In this document: in pieces, positions 35,475 through 46,518 of the stretch
Layout of the letters: every line of letters begins with the position of its first letter
Position numbering within the stretch: the first letter of the stretch is position 1
NCBI GenBank assembly: GCA_905221605.1
Contig: CAJNDS010000463.1
Coordinates: 16,001-80,000 of the forward strand
DNA from: Symbiodinium natans
Lineage: Eukaryota; Sar; Dinophyceae; Suessiales; Symbiodiniaceae
Direction: 5' to 3'
Length of the DNA stretch: 64,000 bases
Position numbers and translations under genes: made by a program
Notes under the pieces: generated by a model
What the model saw: only the letters and a program-made list of their open reading frames with translations
Databases searched by the model: none
What the model was told of the DNA's origin: nothing

Positions 35475-36194
35475 CTAAGCTCGCCTCAGGATCATGACGT
35501 TGGCTTTCAACCAGGGCTTTGTCGCAGAGTCTCGCAACGCTTCTGAAACTGGGGCGTCGTACTTGTAGCCCAGTTCTCCAAAGAGCTTGAGGATATATTC
35601 CTTGCTGTGGCAGTTCACGTGGCCGTGACCGTTTTGCTTCAGATGTGCCCACGAAAGAATCAACCCCTTGCGATTGTGAGCGTGAAGGTTGGCAACGACC
35701 TCCTTCTCAGCTTCATGTGGGATGTGCTCGCCAACCTCAAGAGAGATGACCCAATCCTCAGCCGCAAGCAAAAACACAAGCTTCAACCTCCATCTTCCAA
35801 TCGAAAAACCCTTGCATGAGAACTGGACTTCCGAACAGACGTTCTGGCTCTGCCGAGAATCAGACACTGCCAACTTCATGGGATAAGAAAGATCGGCGAA
35901 GCGCACGAAACCCTTGGTGAACTCTTCCGCATTTCCGGCGCCATCATATCCGCGATACTGTAGATTGGGCAGCAGGGCACGAAGCATGTGTCCGGCCTGC
36001 CCAACACCTGCCCCGCAATCCGTGACCGAGTCCCCATCTTTCAACACCAGCTTGGCCAGGCCGGTGGCCAAACCCTTGTCGAATTCAACATGGAAGCGTG
36101 GCAGGAGCCAGTCGGCATCAGAGTAGTCTCCCTTCTGCATCTGCTTGGAATCCTCCGCGAAGTAGCACCATCCGCCAGACTTCAAGATCCGCTC
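35475..36194 (-). CDS. SAM-dependent methyltransferase, main exons
   Basis: A class I SAM-dependent methyltransferase of unknown substrate. It has a glycine-rich motif I, VTDCGAGVGQ, at about residues 54-63; an acidic YRGYDG motif II; and a post-II segment DWVISLEVGEHIP, then LILSWAHLKQNGHGHVN. A 37-codon stretch without family character (35,757-35,867) is almost certainly a 111-nt in-frame GT-AG intron. Removing it joins ADLSYPMKLA to DWVISLEVG in phase. The frame stays open upstream of the first in-frame TTG at 36,185; the exon probably begins at an AAG|GAG acceptor near 36,194 and continues from the exons at 36.3-37.0 kb. The terminal residues ANVMILRR precede the stop. The gene lies head-to-tail behind the glycosyltransferase, as is common in dinoflagellates. 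Confidence 0.8.
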   Translation of the reverse strand, partial: ERILKSGGWCYFAEDSKQMQKGDYSDADWLLPRFHVEFDKGLATGLAKLVLKDGDSVTDCGAGVGQAGHMLRALLPNLQYRGYDGAGNAEEFTKGFVRFADLSYPMKLAVSDSRQSQNVCSEVQFSCKGFSIGRWRLKLVFLLAAEDWVISLEVGEHIPHEAEKEVVANLHAHNRKGLILSWAHLKQNGHGHVNCHSKEYILKLFGELGYKYDAPVSEALRDSATKPWLKANVMILRRA

Positions 36195-36328
36195 CTTCCA
36201 GGGAAAGGATGACCCCGCCCACCCCCCCCCAATGCCCCCATGAGATCGACAGCAACATGAAATGAGAAAGGGAACGCACGCCCCTGCGAACGCACGCGTG
36301 AATTGGGGCTTCTAGGCAGATTCACTAG

Positions 36329-36587
36329 TCAGTTGAAAACACCGAGCTGACAAGGCTGGAACCGAACGGAAACTTCCCTGTCCTTGTTGTTGCACGCTGC
36401 CAGGGCCTGATTGTGAAGCACCTTCAATGCGGCAAGAGAGGTCTCAGCCATGTTGGAGATCACAGCGATGTCGGACTTCCCGTAATCTCTTGGGCAGTCT
36501 TGGTCCCAGCAGCGGCGGCCACCAAAATCCTCCAAACCCTCCAACCTCAGGGGAGTCCAGGTCACGGATTTGCCGTCCTCCACCAAA
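36329..36587 (-). CDS. Probable exon 2 of the methyltransferase gene
   Basis: The frame reads LVEDGKSVTWTPLRLEGLED and later MAETSLAALKVLHNQALAAC, which has protein-like composition. A CCCGACCAG|T acceptor at 36,587 supplies the single nucleotide needed to complete the codon left open by the exon at 36,970-37,043. The 3' end is uncertain; the ORF stops at 36,329 and a donor should lie just before it. Function of this part is unknown. Confidence 0.5.
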
Positions 36588-36969
36588 CTGGTCGGGCAAG
36601 GGCAATCCTCAGACTCGGAGTCATCCTCCGCCTCCTCGAGCTGTAGGATGGACTCAGAAGAGCCTCCGAACGCCGCACATATGCCAACTCAGAACACCCC
36701 GAATGCCCTGAACACAAGCTCTTCAGTGACACTGCTAGCGCCCTTGCTTTCGAACTGCCCCCCGCACCCCCCGTGTATACCCCCCCCCCCGCCTTTCTCG
36801 AGCTTTGCAGCAACCTGCCTCCACCGATGAGAGAAGCGGCGATCCAAAGCCACGTTGACGGCCTTGACGTCCGCCAGGAGGGTTCTATCCTGTTACAAGT
36901 TCTCACGTTCCCAACACCCGAAGTAGAAACCTCATGCAAGCTCGCCCTACAGCAAAAGTCCCGAGTTAC

Positions 36970-37043
36970 GACTGCACAGGACACATATACAAGGCAAAAG
37001 AGATGCCGAAGAGGAATCGGAGAGCCAAACTTAAGCTAAGCAT
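36970..37043 (-). CDS. Probable first exon: signal peptide of the methyltransferase
   Basis: ATG at 37,043 opens MLSLSLALRFLFGISFALYM, a hydrophobic segment typical of a signal peptide or anchor, followed by CPVQ. A GTAACT donor follows at 36,969. The exon ends in phase 2, which fits the acceptor at 36,587. If correct, the methyltransferase enters the secretory pathway or a plastid/ER route. The exon is too short for simple ORF finding, so this rests on splice logic. Confidence 0.5.
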
Positions 37044-37242
37044 CCACGACGTCCGGTTTCCTCCCGTTCGCTTCTTTGCTGAAGGTCGCTCTGGTGGATG
37101 AGTTGCGGTAGTGCGCAAAGAACCCTCGTCCCTTGTGGGGTTTCTGGCGCAACCAAAGAAGGCTTCATGCTTTTCCCCTGGTAGAAAAAACACTTCATCG
37201 GCTTGTTCAGCTAGGAACTGCAACCTCATCTGATTCCTTTGG

Positions 37243-38400
37243 TTACCAGGTGTTACCAGTAGACTGATGAAGAAGGAAAACCCTTGAAAAAAAGATTCCG
37301 CTCAAAGGCCGAAATGCTATATCCAAGTGCACCGAAAGAGTTTTTTCCACATAGCTCGTGGGCCAGTGTACGTCGATTACATTGACCAAGTCGGGCTTGA
37401 CCACGTACTTTGGGCAGCCCATTGGAAACGAATAGCGATGAACTGCGGAGATATCGGGTCGCTTGTTCCCCCTCTCGAAGTTGACCCGCTTTATGAGAAT
37501 GGTACTCACGGTCTCATTCTTCAGCCCCGATTGCTCTTGCGCAAGCTGGTCCCAGAATGTTCTAAAGTAGTCGCCCCTGGTGTTGTCCTTTCGCAACCTG
37601 AAGTACTCATCTGCATCCACGGTGGGCATCAGCCAGCGTGTGTGGCCTTTGGCACGGTAAAGACAATCGTTCGCCATCCAGGACTGGGTCATAAAGGTCT
37701 TCGCATATTTCGGGTCCGTATTCAGGTGGACCCTTGTTGCCAAGCCCGCTTTGATGTAGGGCTCATACAAGTCCAGCACAGTCACGTCTGTGCCGTTCTG
37801 CGTGTAGACGATGAAATGATCCACGCCGTGCAGCAAGTGGAACTCCATCCACTCAGGCACCAGCCTGAGGGTGTGAACCTGCCCGTTATAAACGGTGTTG
37901 ATGCAGGCAATAGTGCCGTACTGCTTTAGCAGGGGTTGGTAGGATGCTTGAACATCGGCAATTTTCTGGCCCCCATCGTCCAGGCGGATGTTGTATGTTC
38001 CCTTCGCAGCCTCTGCTTGCGGCCACGGGCAGTGCAAATTGACCCTGTCTTTGTCTCGATGGCCGAACATCTGGGTTGGCACGCGGTGCCGTCCTTGCTG
38101 GTCTGAACAATGAATCCTGGCACTTTTCATTGCCTCGAATGATTGCCCCGAGAAGAGAAGCGCCATGAAGAAGCCTCCTTGTCCAACAAAGGGCACGACC
38201 CCTTGCAGCAGAACCTTCCGCCCGCTGCCCAGCGTGAGCTCTTGCAGCCGAGGTATCGCCGGCAAAATCTCAGCTCTCTCAGCGAGGCTCTCAGCGCTCT
38301 TGCCGAGAGACTCGCTGCCGAGGTCTTCGCGTTGGTCGCTTTGGTTGCTGTGGTCGCGTCCCCGAGTCTGAAGCACAGCCATGTCCTCGGTCAATGGCAT
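37243..38400 (-). CDS. GT92-like (DUF23) glycosyltransferase
   Basis: A 385-codon uninterrupted frame starting at ATG 38,400. Residues about 182-205 (PEWMEFHLLHGVDHFIVY) match the GT92/DUF23 start pattern of an acidic EW followed by GVDHFxxY. Then come LYEPYIKAGL (211-220), QSWMANDC (239-246) and the catalytic DxD-like segment WLMPTVDADEYF (256-267). GT92 enzymes transfer sugars, for example galactose, onto glycans in the Golgi. The N-terminal 180 residues are not part of the GT fold and lack an obvious signal anchor; they include the FFMALLF module also found as a relic at 32.7 kb. The C-terminal end after VHLDIAFRP may be read-through of an intron. The lack of visible introns contrasts with the neighbours. 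Confidence 0.85.
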   Translation of the reverse strand: MPLTEDMAVLQTRGRDHSNQSDQREDLGSESLGKSAESLAERAEILPAIPRLQELTLGSGRKVLLQGVVPFVGQGGFFMALLFSGQSFEAMKSARIHCSDQQGRHRVPTQMFGHRDKDRVNLHCPWPQAEAAKGTYNIRLDDGGQKIADVQASYQPLLKQYGTIACINTVYNGQVHTLRLVPEWMEFHLLHGVDHFIVYTQNGTDVTVLDLYEPYIKAGLATRVHLNTDPKYAKTFMTQSWMANDCLYRAKGHTRWLMPTVDADEYFRLRKDNTRGDYFRTFWDQLAQEQSGLKNETVSTILIKRVNFERGNKRPDISAVHRYSFPMGCPKYVVKPDLVNVIDVHWPTSYVEKTLSVHLDIAFRPLSGIFFSRVFLLHQSTGNTW

Positions 38401-38869
38401 GACATTTGTGAAACTACCTTTTTTATAAACCCTAAACTTTAAACGCTACACATCTTCATGGGGAGCCCATGGGGGCCACGATGTGCTTTCGATGCTTCGG
38501 AAACTTCCCCCCCCTGGCTGTGGTTTTGAAATGCGATATATCGGAGGAGGACACGTCTTGTGCTGGTCCTTGTGCTCAGCACCAAACCAGCCCAGGGAAA
38601 ACCACGTGTGTGTTTGTAATGTACCCAGAAGATACTCGTGAAAATTTTCTCTCAGCAATCCCAGGAACTTGTGCCACGAAAAGCTTTTGAAAATTTTTCA
38701 AACTTTCATTTTGTTTCGAGCGTTTGGTTTCGTCAACCTTGAATATGGAGTGGACCGCGGGCCCAGTGGGGAGGGGGGCTTTCGCCTGTCCTGTGAACCT
38801 AAGAGCGGTTCAATGGCGCAGTACAGCGTGCATGTGTTGTGTGCATGTGTGCTACCAGCTTAAACTCTC
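38401..38869. other. 5' flank of the glycosyltransferase
   Basis: Contains a short telomere-like AAACCCTAAACTTTAAAC (38,427-38,447) just upstream of the start codon. No other gene signal. Confidence 0.4.
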
Positions 38870-38960
38870 TCATCTTGAACTTGGCTTCCCGCCTCGGCGA
38901 CCTCGGTAACACATGATGTCCCACAGCTTGACTGCGCCATCGCTGTCGCCAGCGGGACAA
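38870..38960 (-). CDS. Orphan WD40-repeat terminal exon
   Basis: A strong acceptor, CTTTCCTTGTAG|T, at 38,960 is followed by CPAGDSDGAVKLWDIMCY, a canonical WD40 strand D ending (S/G-D-x-D-G-x-V-K-L-W-D), then a basic tail and a TGA at 38,870. Only the last blade is present. Upstream exons were not identified within 39-42 kb, so this is either the 3' end of a gene whose earlier exons I missed or an isolated fragment. Confidence 0.5.
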
Positions 38961-40275
38961 CTACAAGGAAAGCACGGCGCATGGCCCACATTGCAGTTCA
39001 CTAAGCGAGAACCAAAGCTCGACAGCTTCGAGCACAGCCTCAGCGCATAAAACGCATATGAAGTTGGGGCATTCTGTCCAACACAAACATTCGACGGAAC
39101 AAGAGGTCTCAACTTCCAAACTTTCCAACATTTTCGAGTCTACCCCATACTGCTCCCACTCTCGCTGGACTTGAAAAGCACATGCAAGATCCCTGAAGTC
39201 ATGCGCCCGATAATTCGCCTTCTGGGGCTTTAGACTTGCTGGGTGACGTGCCTACATGAACTACAGAGGCCCATCGTGAGCCCCGTTCGAGACCCCTGCT
39301 AATCCCCCGGTGACCCCCAGAGCACGGCTGACTCAGCCGATGACAGCCCCAGAGCACGCTCTCCACATCTTTTGACGTCTTGAGGCACAGCGGCTCAAAT
39401 GAGCAACCATCGTTGCCGCAACTTTTGAAGAGCCGAAACCCTGGAAAACCGGTACTATAGGCCGTTTTGATCCGCAGGGCTTCCGGGGTTTCAAGCGTCA
39501 TGGCTCAACAGGGTGCACATGTCAACACCCCGTCTCACTGAGCGTGCCTCATGTCTATCGCGCACTCAGTGCCTAAAAACACGAAAAATTTCGGCCCCTC
39601 AACCTCCCGGACATGCTTGTCACGGAGCATAAGTATCCCTAGCTGAGCTACGGATGTTTCCGCATGTCGGGAGGTGATCGCGCCTTCCAGCTCTAGCCTA
39701 GCAGGCACTCTCGCGCCTCAAGCCGCCTTTGAAGCTCTCGACTCTCTGCTCGCACTTGCATAAGTGCTTCTTCACACCTACGAGGTTCAGTAACCTGTTC
39801 ACGACACCCTGAAGTTCAGGGCATCTACGAATACACTCCCCAAGCTTGCGCACTGCTGTCTTGAGTTTGGGAAGAGCTCGGCGAGGTTGTAGTCGGCGGA
39901 AAGGCGGTTGCCCTAAAAAACATACTCCACCACTGCATCACTTTCATCAGCCCTAGTGGAACACCATAGAAAACCAGAACCACCAACGTCCCAATCCTCG
40001 ATTTATTGCCCCAAAATCCTGCAGCATCTCCCGGTAGAAAAAAGTGAAAAAAGTTGGGGGACGGCGAAACTGCTTAATCAGACTTTACTAAGGTCCACGA
40101 CATCGCTCAACAAGAAATCCAACACTCGTACTACTCGTCAGGTTTTCTCCTTATCCTCACGCCTCGAAACCCCCCGAAAGAGAAGAAGCGGCTGCCGGAT
40201 CAAAAAAATAATAAAAAAGGATCAAAAAAAATTACGCAGCCCAGGATCAAAAAACAAATAAAAAAGGATCAAAAA
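38961..40275. other. Unassigned sequence
   Basis: A minus ORF at 39,199-39,501 starts MTLETPEALRIKTAYS but has no recognised domain. GGATCAAAAA/AATAAA words repeat four times at 40,195-40,285. Confidence 0.35.
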
Positions 40276-40565
40276 GAAAATAAACTTCGAACGTTCGAGT
40301 ACTAAAACTCGATTTTTGGTACGTTTTCGGAACCCGATCGAGGACCCTCTCACACGAAACGCGTGTCGAGGCGCTAAACCTCGAGTTTTGGAAAGGTTTT
40401 CCGGGCACGATTGACGACCCTCCCTCTCACACGAAACGCATCTCGAGGCGCCAAAACTCGAGTTTTGGGACGTTTTCGAAGCACGATCGACAACCCCCTC
40501 ACACGAAACGCATCTCGAGGCGCTTAAACTCGAGTTTTGGTACGTTGCTCGCGACGCGATCGACC
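40276..40565. repeat. Four-copy satellite of palindromic ~75-bp units
   Basis: CTCACACGAAACGC recurs at 40,348, 40,426 and 40,498 (spacing 78 and 72), preceded by a partial unit. Each unit contains TCGAGGCGC and a palindromic AACTCGAGTT core, then GTACGTTTTCG and a CGATCGA block. Confidence 0.9.
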
Positions 40566-40620
40566 AATATATTATGCATCTCTATATTTATTTATTTATA
40601 TTCATGTTAATCTTAATATT

Positions 40621-40893
<273 letters not shown>

Positions 40894-40944
40894 CTTGTGA
40901 GTGTGTGGCTCGTGGGGACTCTATGACACCTCCTCAATTAAAAA

Positions 40945-41430
40945 CCTGAAACAAACCTGCCTGGAACCTGCCCCCGTGTTCCTTGGCATTCCTGGAATGA
41001 ACGTGAAAAAAACCTGAAAAAAACCTGACAAAAACCTGCCTTCATATTTCGCCGAGTCCAAGCAAACTGACAAAATCCTGAAAAAAAGCTGTCTCTACCG
41101 TTCCGCAATTTTCAAAAATCCTGAAAGAATCCTGAAAAAATCCTGAAACCACCATTTCGCGATGCTCAGAAAAGCTGAACAAAACCTGAAAAAAAGCTGC
41201 CTCCCCGAAATCGCACTCCCAGAAAGCTTCAAAAATGAAACTGACAAAGCGGCCTCCCAATCATCAGCAAAGGTGAAGAAAACCTGGAAAAAAGCTGCCT
41301 CCATCATTTCGCCGTAAAACCTTCCTCCACCATTTCGCAAACCTGAAAATAAAAACTGACCAGAAAAGCTGCCCCGCCTTGTCGCAGCACTCAGCAAAGC
41401 TGAAAAACAATGGGAACAAATTTTGGACTG
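40945..41430. repeat. AAAACCTG / AAAAGCTG interspersed motif cluster
   Basis: More than a dozen words of the form (A)4-7 followed by CCTG or GCTG, spaced 10-40 bp apart. The same words appear at 52,720-52,845, first as the complement and then in this orientation. Confidence 0.75.
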
Positions 41431-42490
41431 AAACTTCCAGCACCAAACCAACAACCGGTATCATCCAGGTACCTCACCTAACTGTCCTCACCTGCCGAAG
41501 GGAAAAAGCTGGGGGCCTAGGACCTAGGACCTGGTGGCCAAGTACTCGTTGCTCGTACATCGTAATTCTGCGCATGTTCACAGCGCAGATCTGCAGCACA
41601 GGTCCCAAAAAGGTATTCCAACTGCAAGTGCTGGGAGACTGTCGGCCACCTCTCCTGCATCTACAAAATGAGCCCGGGAATATTTTTTTGCCCTCGAGAC
41701 GTGTCGGTTTTGCGAAGTCTGAAGCCATGAGCTCAGCTCACTAGGTCACTAGGCCTGGCTAAGCCTGGCAGGGCCTAGCTGGGGGCCTTGCAAGCAATGA
41801 GGCTCCTTTCTGTCGCACCAAAAACTAGTGACTAGTGCCTGGTGAGTGCGGTGGTTCAAAGCCCTCCCTGATGTCGAGTTTGGCCTAGGGCCCCAGGAGC
41901 CGGCGAAGACCACAAGCTGGTCCAAAAACACGTGCCGAGCAGCGTTGTAAAAGCAGCGGCGCTCCTACTAGGCCCTAAACATTGCACATTGTAAGATTGC
42001 AAGATCTACAATGCAATTTTGGGCAGCTTCCCTGACCAGATCTGTGTTTCGGGTATAGGGCTTTAGGACCAGGGCTTTAAGGGATTGCATGGCTACGGTG
42101 AATAACGAAGCGGCTACGGCTACTGGCAGCCAGTTGTCTTCCTGACTAGACTCTCTCGACAATACCAAGAAACCTTTTGACGTTGATGGGCTACACTGAC
42201 CAAACCCCGTCTTTCGGCACCGCTTGACGCTGCTGACACATGGCACTGAAGCCACTGGCTGCACTTGCTGGCGCTCTACAATCTATAGAACCTCGACCTA
42301 GTCGACCTAAGGACCTAGTAGACTTGACCTAAAAAGGGTCGGGGACCTAGACCTAGGACCTAGGACCCAAACCCTAGAGTGGATCTGTCTTGCAGCACCA
42401 GCTCGCACTGGCTTCAAAGTTAAACTGGGTTGTCAAAGACGGAAAATTGGCCTGAAATCACGAAGGCTGCAGCATGGAGTCAGGACTTAC
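41431..42490. other. Intron or 3' region of gene C
   Basis: Holds CTAG-rich low-complexity words (CCTAGGACCTAGG near 41,515 and 42,345). The strong GTAAGT donor at 42,490 shows that gene C continues here. A minus frame at 42,170-42,290 reading QPVASVPCVSSVKRCRKT is a candidate next exon. Confidence 0.4.
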
Positions 42491-42831
42491 TTCAAGAGCT
42501 CTTCGAGCCGCTCGAAAAGCTTGGGGTGAATGCCGGCACGCCTGTCTTTGTCCGCGATGAGCTCTGAGTGAAGGGCCTGTAGCACGCTTGAGGTCCTCTT
42601 CAGCTTCTCGTCCTCATCACTGCCTTTGCCCGCACGACCCGACAGCGTCTTGATCCCCTGCAAGATCATGACCTCAGAGAGAAAGGTTTTCATGCGGCGA
42701 AACACCGAGCGATTGTTCATGAAGCTGTTCTCAAAGGCATCAAAGTCCAGGTTGATGGGCTGCAAGGACCGCAGAAACTTTCGGAAGTCCTCGAACTGCT
42801 GAAGCTCCTCCATGAATTGACTTTCAGGGGG
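42491..42831 (-). CDS. Gene C, exon 9
   Basis: Acceptor CATCCCAAAG|CCC at 42,831, then PPESQFMEELQQFEDFRKFL and an all-helical segment ending LFERLEELL. The apparent stop one codon later is intronic: the sequence reads GAA|GTAAGT, a consensus donor at 42,490, leaving phase 2. The coding part has a Lys/Asp/Glu-rich patch (GKGSDEDEKLKR). No known domain. The protein continues into exons not identified. Confidence 0.7.
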
Positions 42832-43149
42832 CTTTGGGATGTCAAAAATGCAAAGATGGTTCTTAGAGTAGCGGCTAAGACTAAGACTAAGAATGACCAA
42901 AGGCTGCCACTGCTAGAGCGAGCACTACACTGCACCACCAAACTATTACGACTCAGGCCCAAGGCAGGACCTAACTACCTGGTCATCTGTTCACAGCCCC
43001 TACCTACCAGCTACCTGAGAAGCGCAATGCTTCACGCAGCCCTGCGTCACTGGCTGCCTACCTGGTCCTGCCCAGCTATGCGGTTACCCATAACTGTAGA
43101 CTACATCCACTGCAGCTCTACCCGACTCTACCCTGTAGCCCCTGACCCT

Positions 43150-43761
43150 GATGGCTGCCTTCTCGTGCTGCGCAAGGATGTTTCTGAGATCCTTGGGGTT
43201 GCATTGTTGAGAGACCGCATCGCCTGCCGTAAGGATGGCATCCAAGGAGATGTCATCCGCGAAGTCCTTCTTCCAACTGGAGTCTGGCACGCCAAAGGGG
43301 CACTCTTTCTCGAGCAACTTCTTTGTCATCTCGATCAAGACGAGCGACTGGTTGGCGAGCAAGAAGGCCATGCACTCCATGAAGACTTCGGAATCTCTGA
43401 AACCATCGAAGGAGGACCATGTGCTTTCTGGCACTCCCTCACGTGGCGGAATGTCCTGGCCCGTTGTCGCTATGTAGTTGATGAGGTCAGCCTTCTTCGA
43501 CACATAAGCCTCCCGCGCGGCTCCCACAGCTTTCAAACACTGCAGGCCGGCATCCTTTTGCACCCGTCCTTTCGCATCCTTGTCATCCAAAGCCTCCAAG
43601 CTGCTGAGCTGAGCCCTCAATTGGGCTGCTGCTTTTGCCAGCTCGGCCTGAAAGCCTCTCATAGGGCACAAGGCATGTTCGGACATCTTCGCCAGCAGCT
43701 TGATCAAGGACACTGTCATGTTAAGGGTGTCGGGATCCGGCAGCTTCTCAACACTGAGCAC
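43150..43761 (-). CDS. Gene C, exon 8
   Basis: Acceptor GAAGCAG|GTG at 43,761, phase 0, then VLSVEKLPDPDTLNMTVSLI. About 200 codons of helical, Ala/Leu/Lys-rich protein follow, including REGVPESTWSSFDGFRDSEV. The 3' boundary lies near 43,150-43,165, where either GAGAAG|GC or AGG|GTCAGG would give phase 0 and fit exon 9. Family not recognised. Confidence 0.7.
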
Positions 43762-44107
43762 CTGCTTCGGTCACTACTGCCAGGCTGCTGGACTCGACCA
43801 GACTTGCCGCTGACTCTGCACGCAAAGCTACAGGAATCTACACGTCGACTCGTCCAGACAAGAGACACTGACTCGTGACTAGACTCTGACTAGACAGACA
43901 CAAGCGGGTGCTGAGCAATGGCTGCTCACAATCCGTGCTTCCACACAATCCCAAAATGTAAACGTAAAGACGTGGAACACTGGACCCTGGGACCGAGGAC
44001 CTTGCACTTGCAGCGTTAGGACAAAAGACGATAGTGCATGGGACCAAACCTTCATTGTTTTCAATCTCTTGCACCAGTTAGGTCCAGTTAGGTTGCAGCA
44101 CAAGCAC

Positions 44108-44351
44108 CGTCTGAAAACATTGTCGAAGAAGACTCGTCGATACATCCCACAGCACACGTTTGCTCTCATCGGGAACGTCGACCCCAGTTTTCGAGAGGAG
44201 CTGCTTGAGCACACTGATGTCGATGGGCACTTCAGGCGGCTTGGTCCTTGCAGTAGCGCACAAGGTCAGTTTTGGACAGAGCCTTTGCATTCTGCTGCGC
44301 CCAACCCTGAAGCTTCTTCCACAGATCCAACTTGTCGGACTTCTTCAGGAC
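44108..44351 (-). CDS. Gene C, exon 7, with a one-base frameshift
   Basis: The acceptor TTGACAG|GTC at 44,351 follows exon 6 in phase 0 and reads VLKKSDKLDLWKKLQGWAQQ, then LVRYCKDQ. The sense continues one frame over as PPEVPIDISVLKQLLSKTG and VPDESKRVLWD, and ends at a phase-0 ACG|GTGCTT donor. The exon is 244 nt; with phase 0 at both ends it should be a multiple of three, so it carries one extra base near 44,237-44,245. It is either disrupted or mis-sequenced. Confidence 0.65.
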
Positions 44352-44675
44352 CTGTCAAGATTGCACTCCCTCTGTTGTACGAAAGTTACCGTCAGCAGCC
44401 AGGGGGTCTGAGGACTGTGAAGCTCCAAGGCGGGTGGGCCTAGGGCCTAGGGCGTGCAAGTCCAGTGTAGGCCTCACTGAAGTCACTAAACTAGTCGTCT
44501 CAAACTGAGACTTGGGGCCCATCTCTTAAAGGGACTTTAAGACTTACGACTGAGGGCCTTAATAAGGCTGGAGGGCCGGGCCTAGGCCTAGGCCTAGGCC
44601 TAGGCTGAGTCTCGGACTTCGAAGGATTCCAGGGAGCAAAATGAGCCAAAGCAACAACCCAACACAAGATGGCAC

Positions 44676-45383
44676 CTGAACAAGCATGGCAATCTCGCTC
44701 GACAGCACCTCGCCGGCGCCCGCTTCACTGCTCACGATCTTGTCAGCATGATACTCAGCCAGCTCTGCAAGCCTGCTGTCAGCTGCTTTGCAGCTTCCTT
44801 TCCGAAGGCCAGCCCGGATTGCTGGCAACTCCGTCCACACCATGAGCATGTCCGCCAGCGAGCAGCTGTCCGAACTCTCCATCTTGCTCATGCATAGCTG
44901 AAGCTTCGGAGCTTGTATCAGTGAGGTTGCTGAAGTCTTCATGACATCAGCTGCGGCATCACGCCAAAAGCTTCGTGACTCCATGCGAATCTGAGCCTTG
45001 GCGGCTGCCTCTTTTGACAGGACACCCTCAGGCTTGGGCTCTTCCACTGTCAAGAGTGCTTTGATGTTGCGCTCAAAGATGCCGGGGCCTTTGTACTGCA
45101 TCAACTCTGAGACAGCAGCCACGTCATTCAAGCCGTCCACCATGGCAATAGTCCCTGCTGCCTTTACAAAGAGCTGCACCCGTTCAACCGCTTCAGGAAG
45201 CTCCTGAAAGGGTGGCGTGGAGCACCGGGCCTTGAACTCTGCAACTCTCTCTTCCGAGAGACTCTTGTTCAATTCTCGCACGGCGCATATGAGCAACTTC
45301 CGGATTGGTTTCTCGGCCACGTTGTTCAGCAATTCCAGCATCTGGTCTCCGACCGCAACGTCGAGCCACGACTTGATGAAGGC
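44676..45383 (-). CDS. Gene C, exon 6
   Basis: 708 nt, phase 0 to phase 0, from acceptor CCGCAG|GCC (45,383) to donor CAG|GTGCCA (44,676). It begins AFIKSWLDVAVGDQMLELL and continues as a helical segment (AVERVQLFVKAAGTIAM; MQYKGPGIFERNIKALL; AKAQIRMESRSFWRD). Composition and phase support coding; no domain is recognised. Confidence 0.75.
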
Positions 45384-45607
45384 CTGCGGACTAGCGTCTA
45401 GAGGGCCAAAGTCCTGGAGTCCGAGGTCCTAGGCCGTAGGCTTGGGCTTAGGGTAAGGCCTCGAATCCAAAGGATCTACAAGCTCTACGCTGCTGGACGC
45501 ACTCACGTATGCTGCAACACTGCTACATTGGTACCTGGTACACTGCCCCCACACTATCACTGCCAGACTACCAGGTACCATATTAGACAACAGTAACATC
45601 TTCCCGC

Positions 45608-46126
45608 CTTGACCAGCGCCTGCTGTTCTGCCACGCTGAGATCGTCCGGTTGCCGCGACGTGTCATCAGCAAAAACCTCCAAGAAGGCACTGTCCTTGTC
45701 CTCGCCTGCCCCGCTTCCTCCAGCCGCTCCAGCCAATGGAGCACAAAGAGCTGGCAACAGCTCCAAGAACTTGGGACTCGCGACGCTGAACTTGGATGCA
45801 GTGAGCGACGAATCCCAAAAGCACAAGCCCGGCAGGACATCTAGCAGCTTCGTCAGAGCGGCCTCAGGATCTTGCAGCGCTTCTGTGATGCAACTCTCGA
45901 AGTCCATCTTGCCGAACTTGACTGTGATGGCAATCCACAAGTTCTTGGACATGCTGGCCTGGTGTTCTGCCAGAGCATTTACCGTCTTGATAAATTTCTC
46001 CTCCTTCATGGTGCTGACGTTGCACGTGGACAAGTCCACAGCCAGCTGGCACAATCCGATGCGGCTCTCAAGAAGAACTGCCTCGCTCGCCTTGTTCACC
46101 ACCAAGGAGTCGAGAACCTTCCTGGC
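45608..46126 (-). CDS. Gene C, exon 5
   Basis: 519 nt, exactly 173 codons, from acceptor TGCTGAG|GCC to a GC donor, AAG|GCGGGA. It reads ARKVLDSLVVNKASEAVLLE and later SKNLWIAITVKFGKMDFES and ALTKLLDVLPGLCFWDSS. Helical, with an acidic C-terminal stretch (GAGEDKDSAFLEVFADD). Function unknown. Confidence 0.75.
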
Positions 46127-46518
46127 CTCAGCACACAAAGATTACAAGGGCGTTGGTGGAAGCCGCCGTGTCCACTGCTTACTGCTGCTAAAACTCTTTG
46201 TGATAACTGAGCTAGCTGCTAGGTCTGCTACCTGCTAGGTGCTGCTAGGTAAGCACTGAATCACTGAATGGGTCAGCCAACACCAACACTGGCTGCTACT
46301 CAATAAATTTGGCATCACTACACTACACTCAAAAAACTTCTCTGCGTCATCGATCTAGCCTCGCAGCCTCGCGGTCAGGCAGCACTGTAGAGTAGATTGA
46401 GTAGATACTGTATTCATGATTGCCCGAGATAATCGCTCCAATCTCAAACAGCCGCTGCCAACTATAAAAGCAGCTGACTACGTTGACTACAGTGACTACA
46501 TTCTGCAACTGAGCACGC

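Noticed and set aside
37327-37929. 200-codon plus-strand ORF
   Set aside because: Antisense shadow of the GT92-like glycosyltransferase.
42817-43878. 353-codon plus-strand ORF opposite gene C
   Set aside because: It spans two minus-strand exons and their intron; the minus strand has phase-consistent splice sites and protein-like sequence, so this is a shadow.
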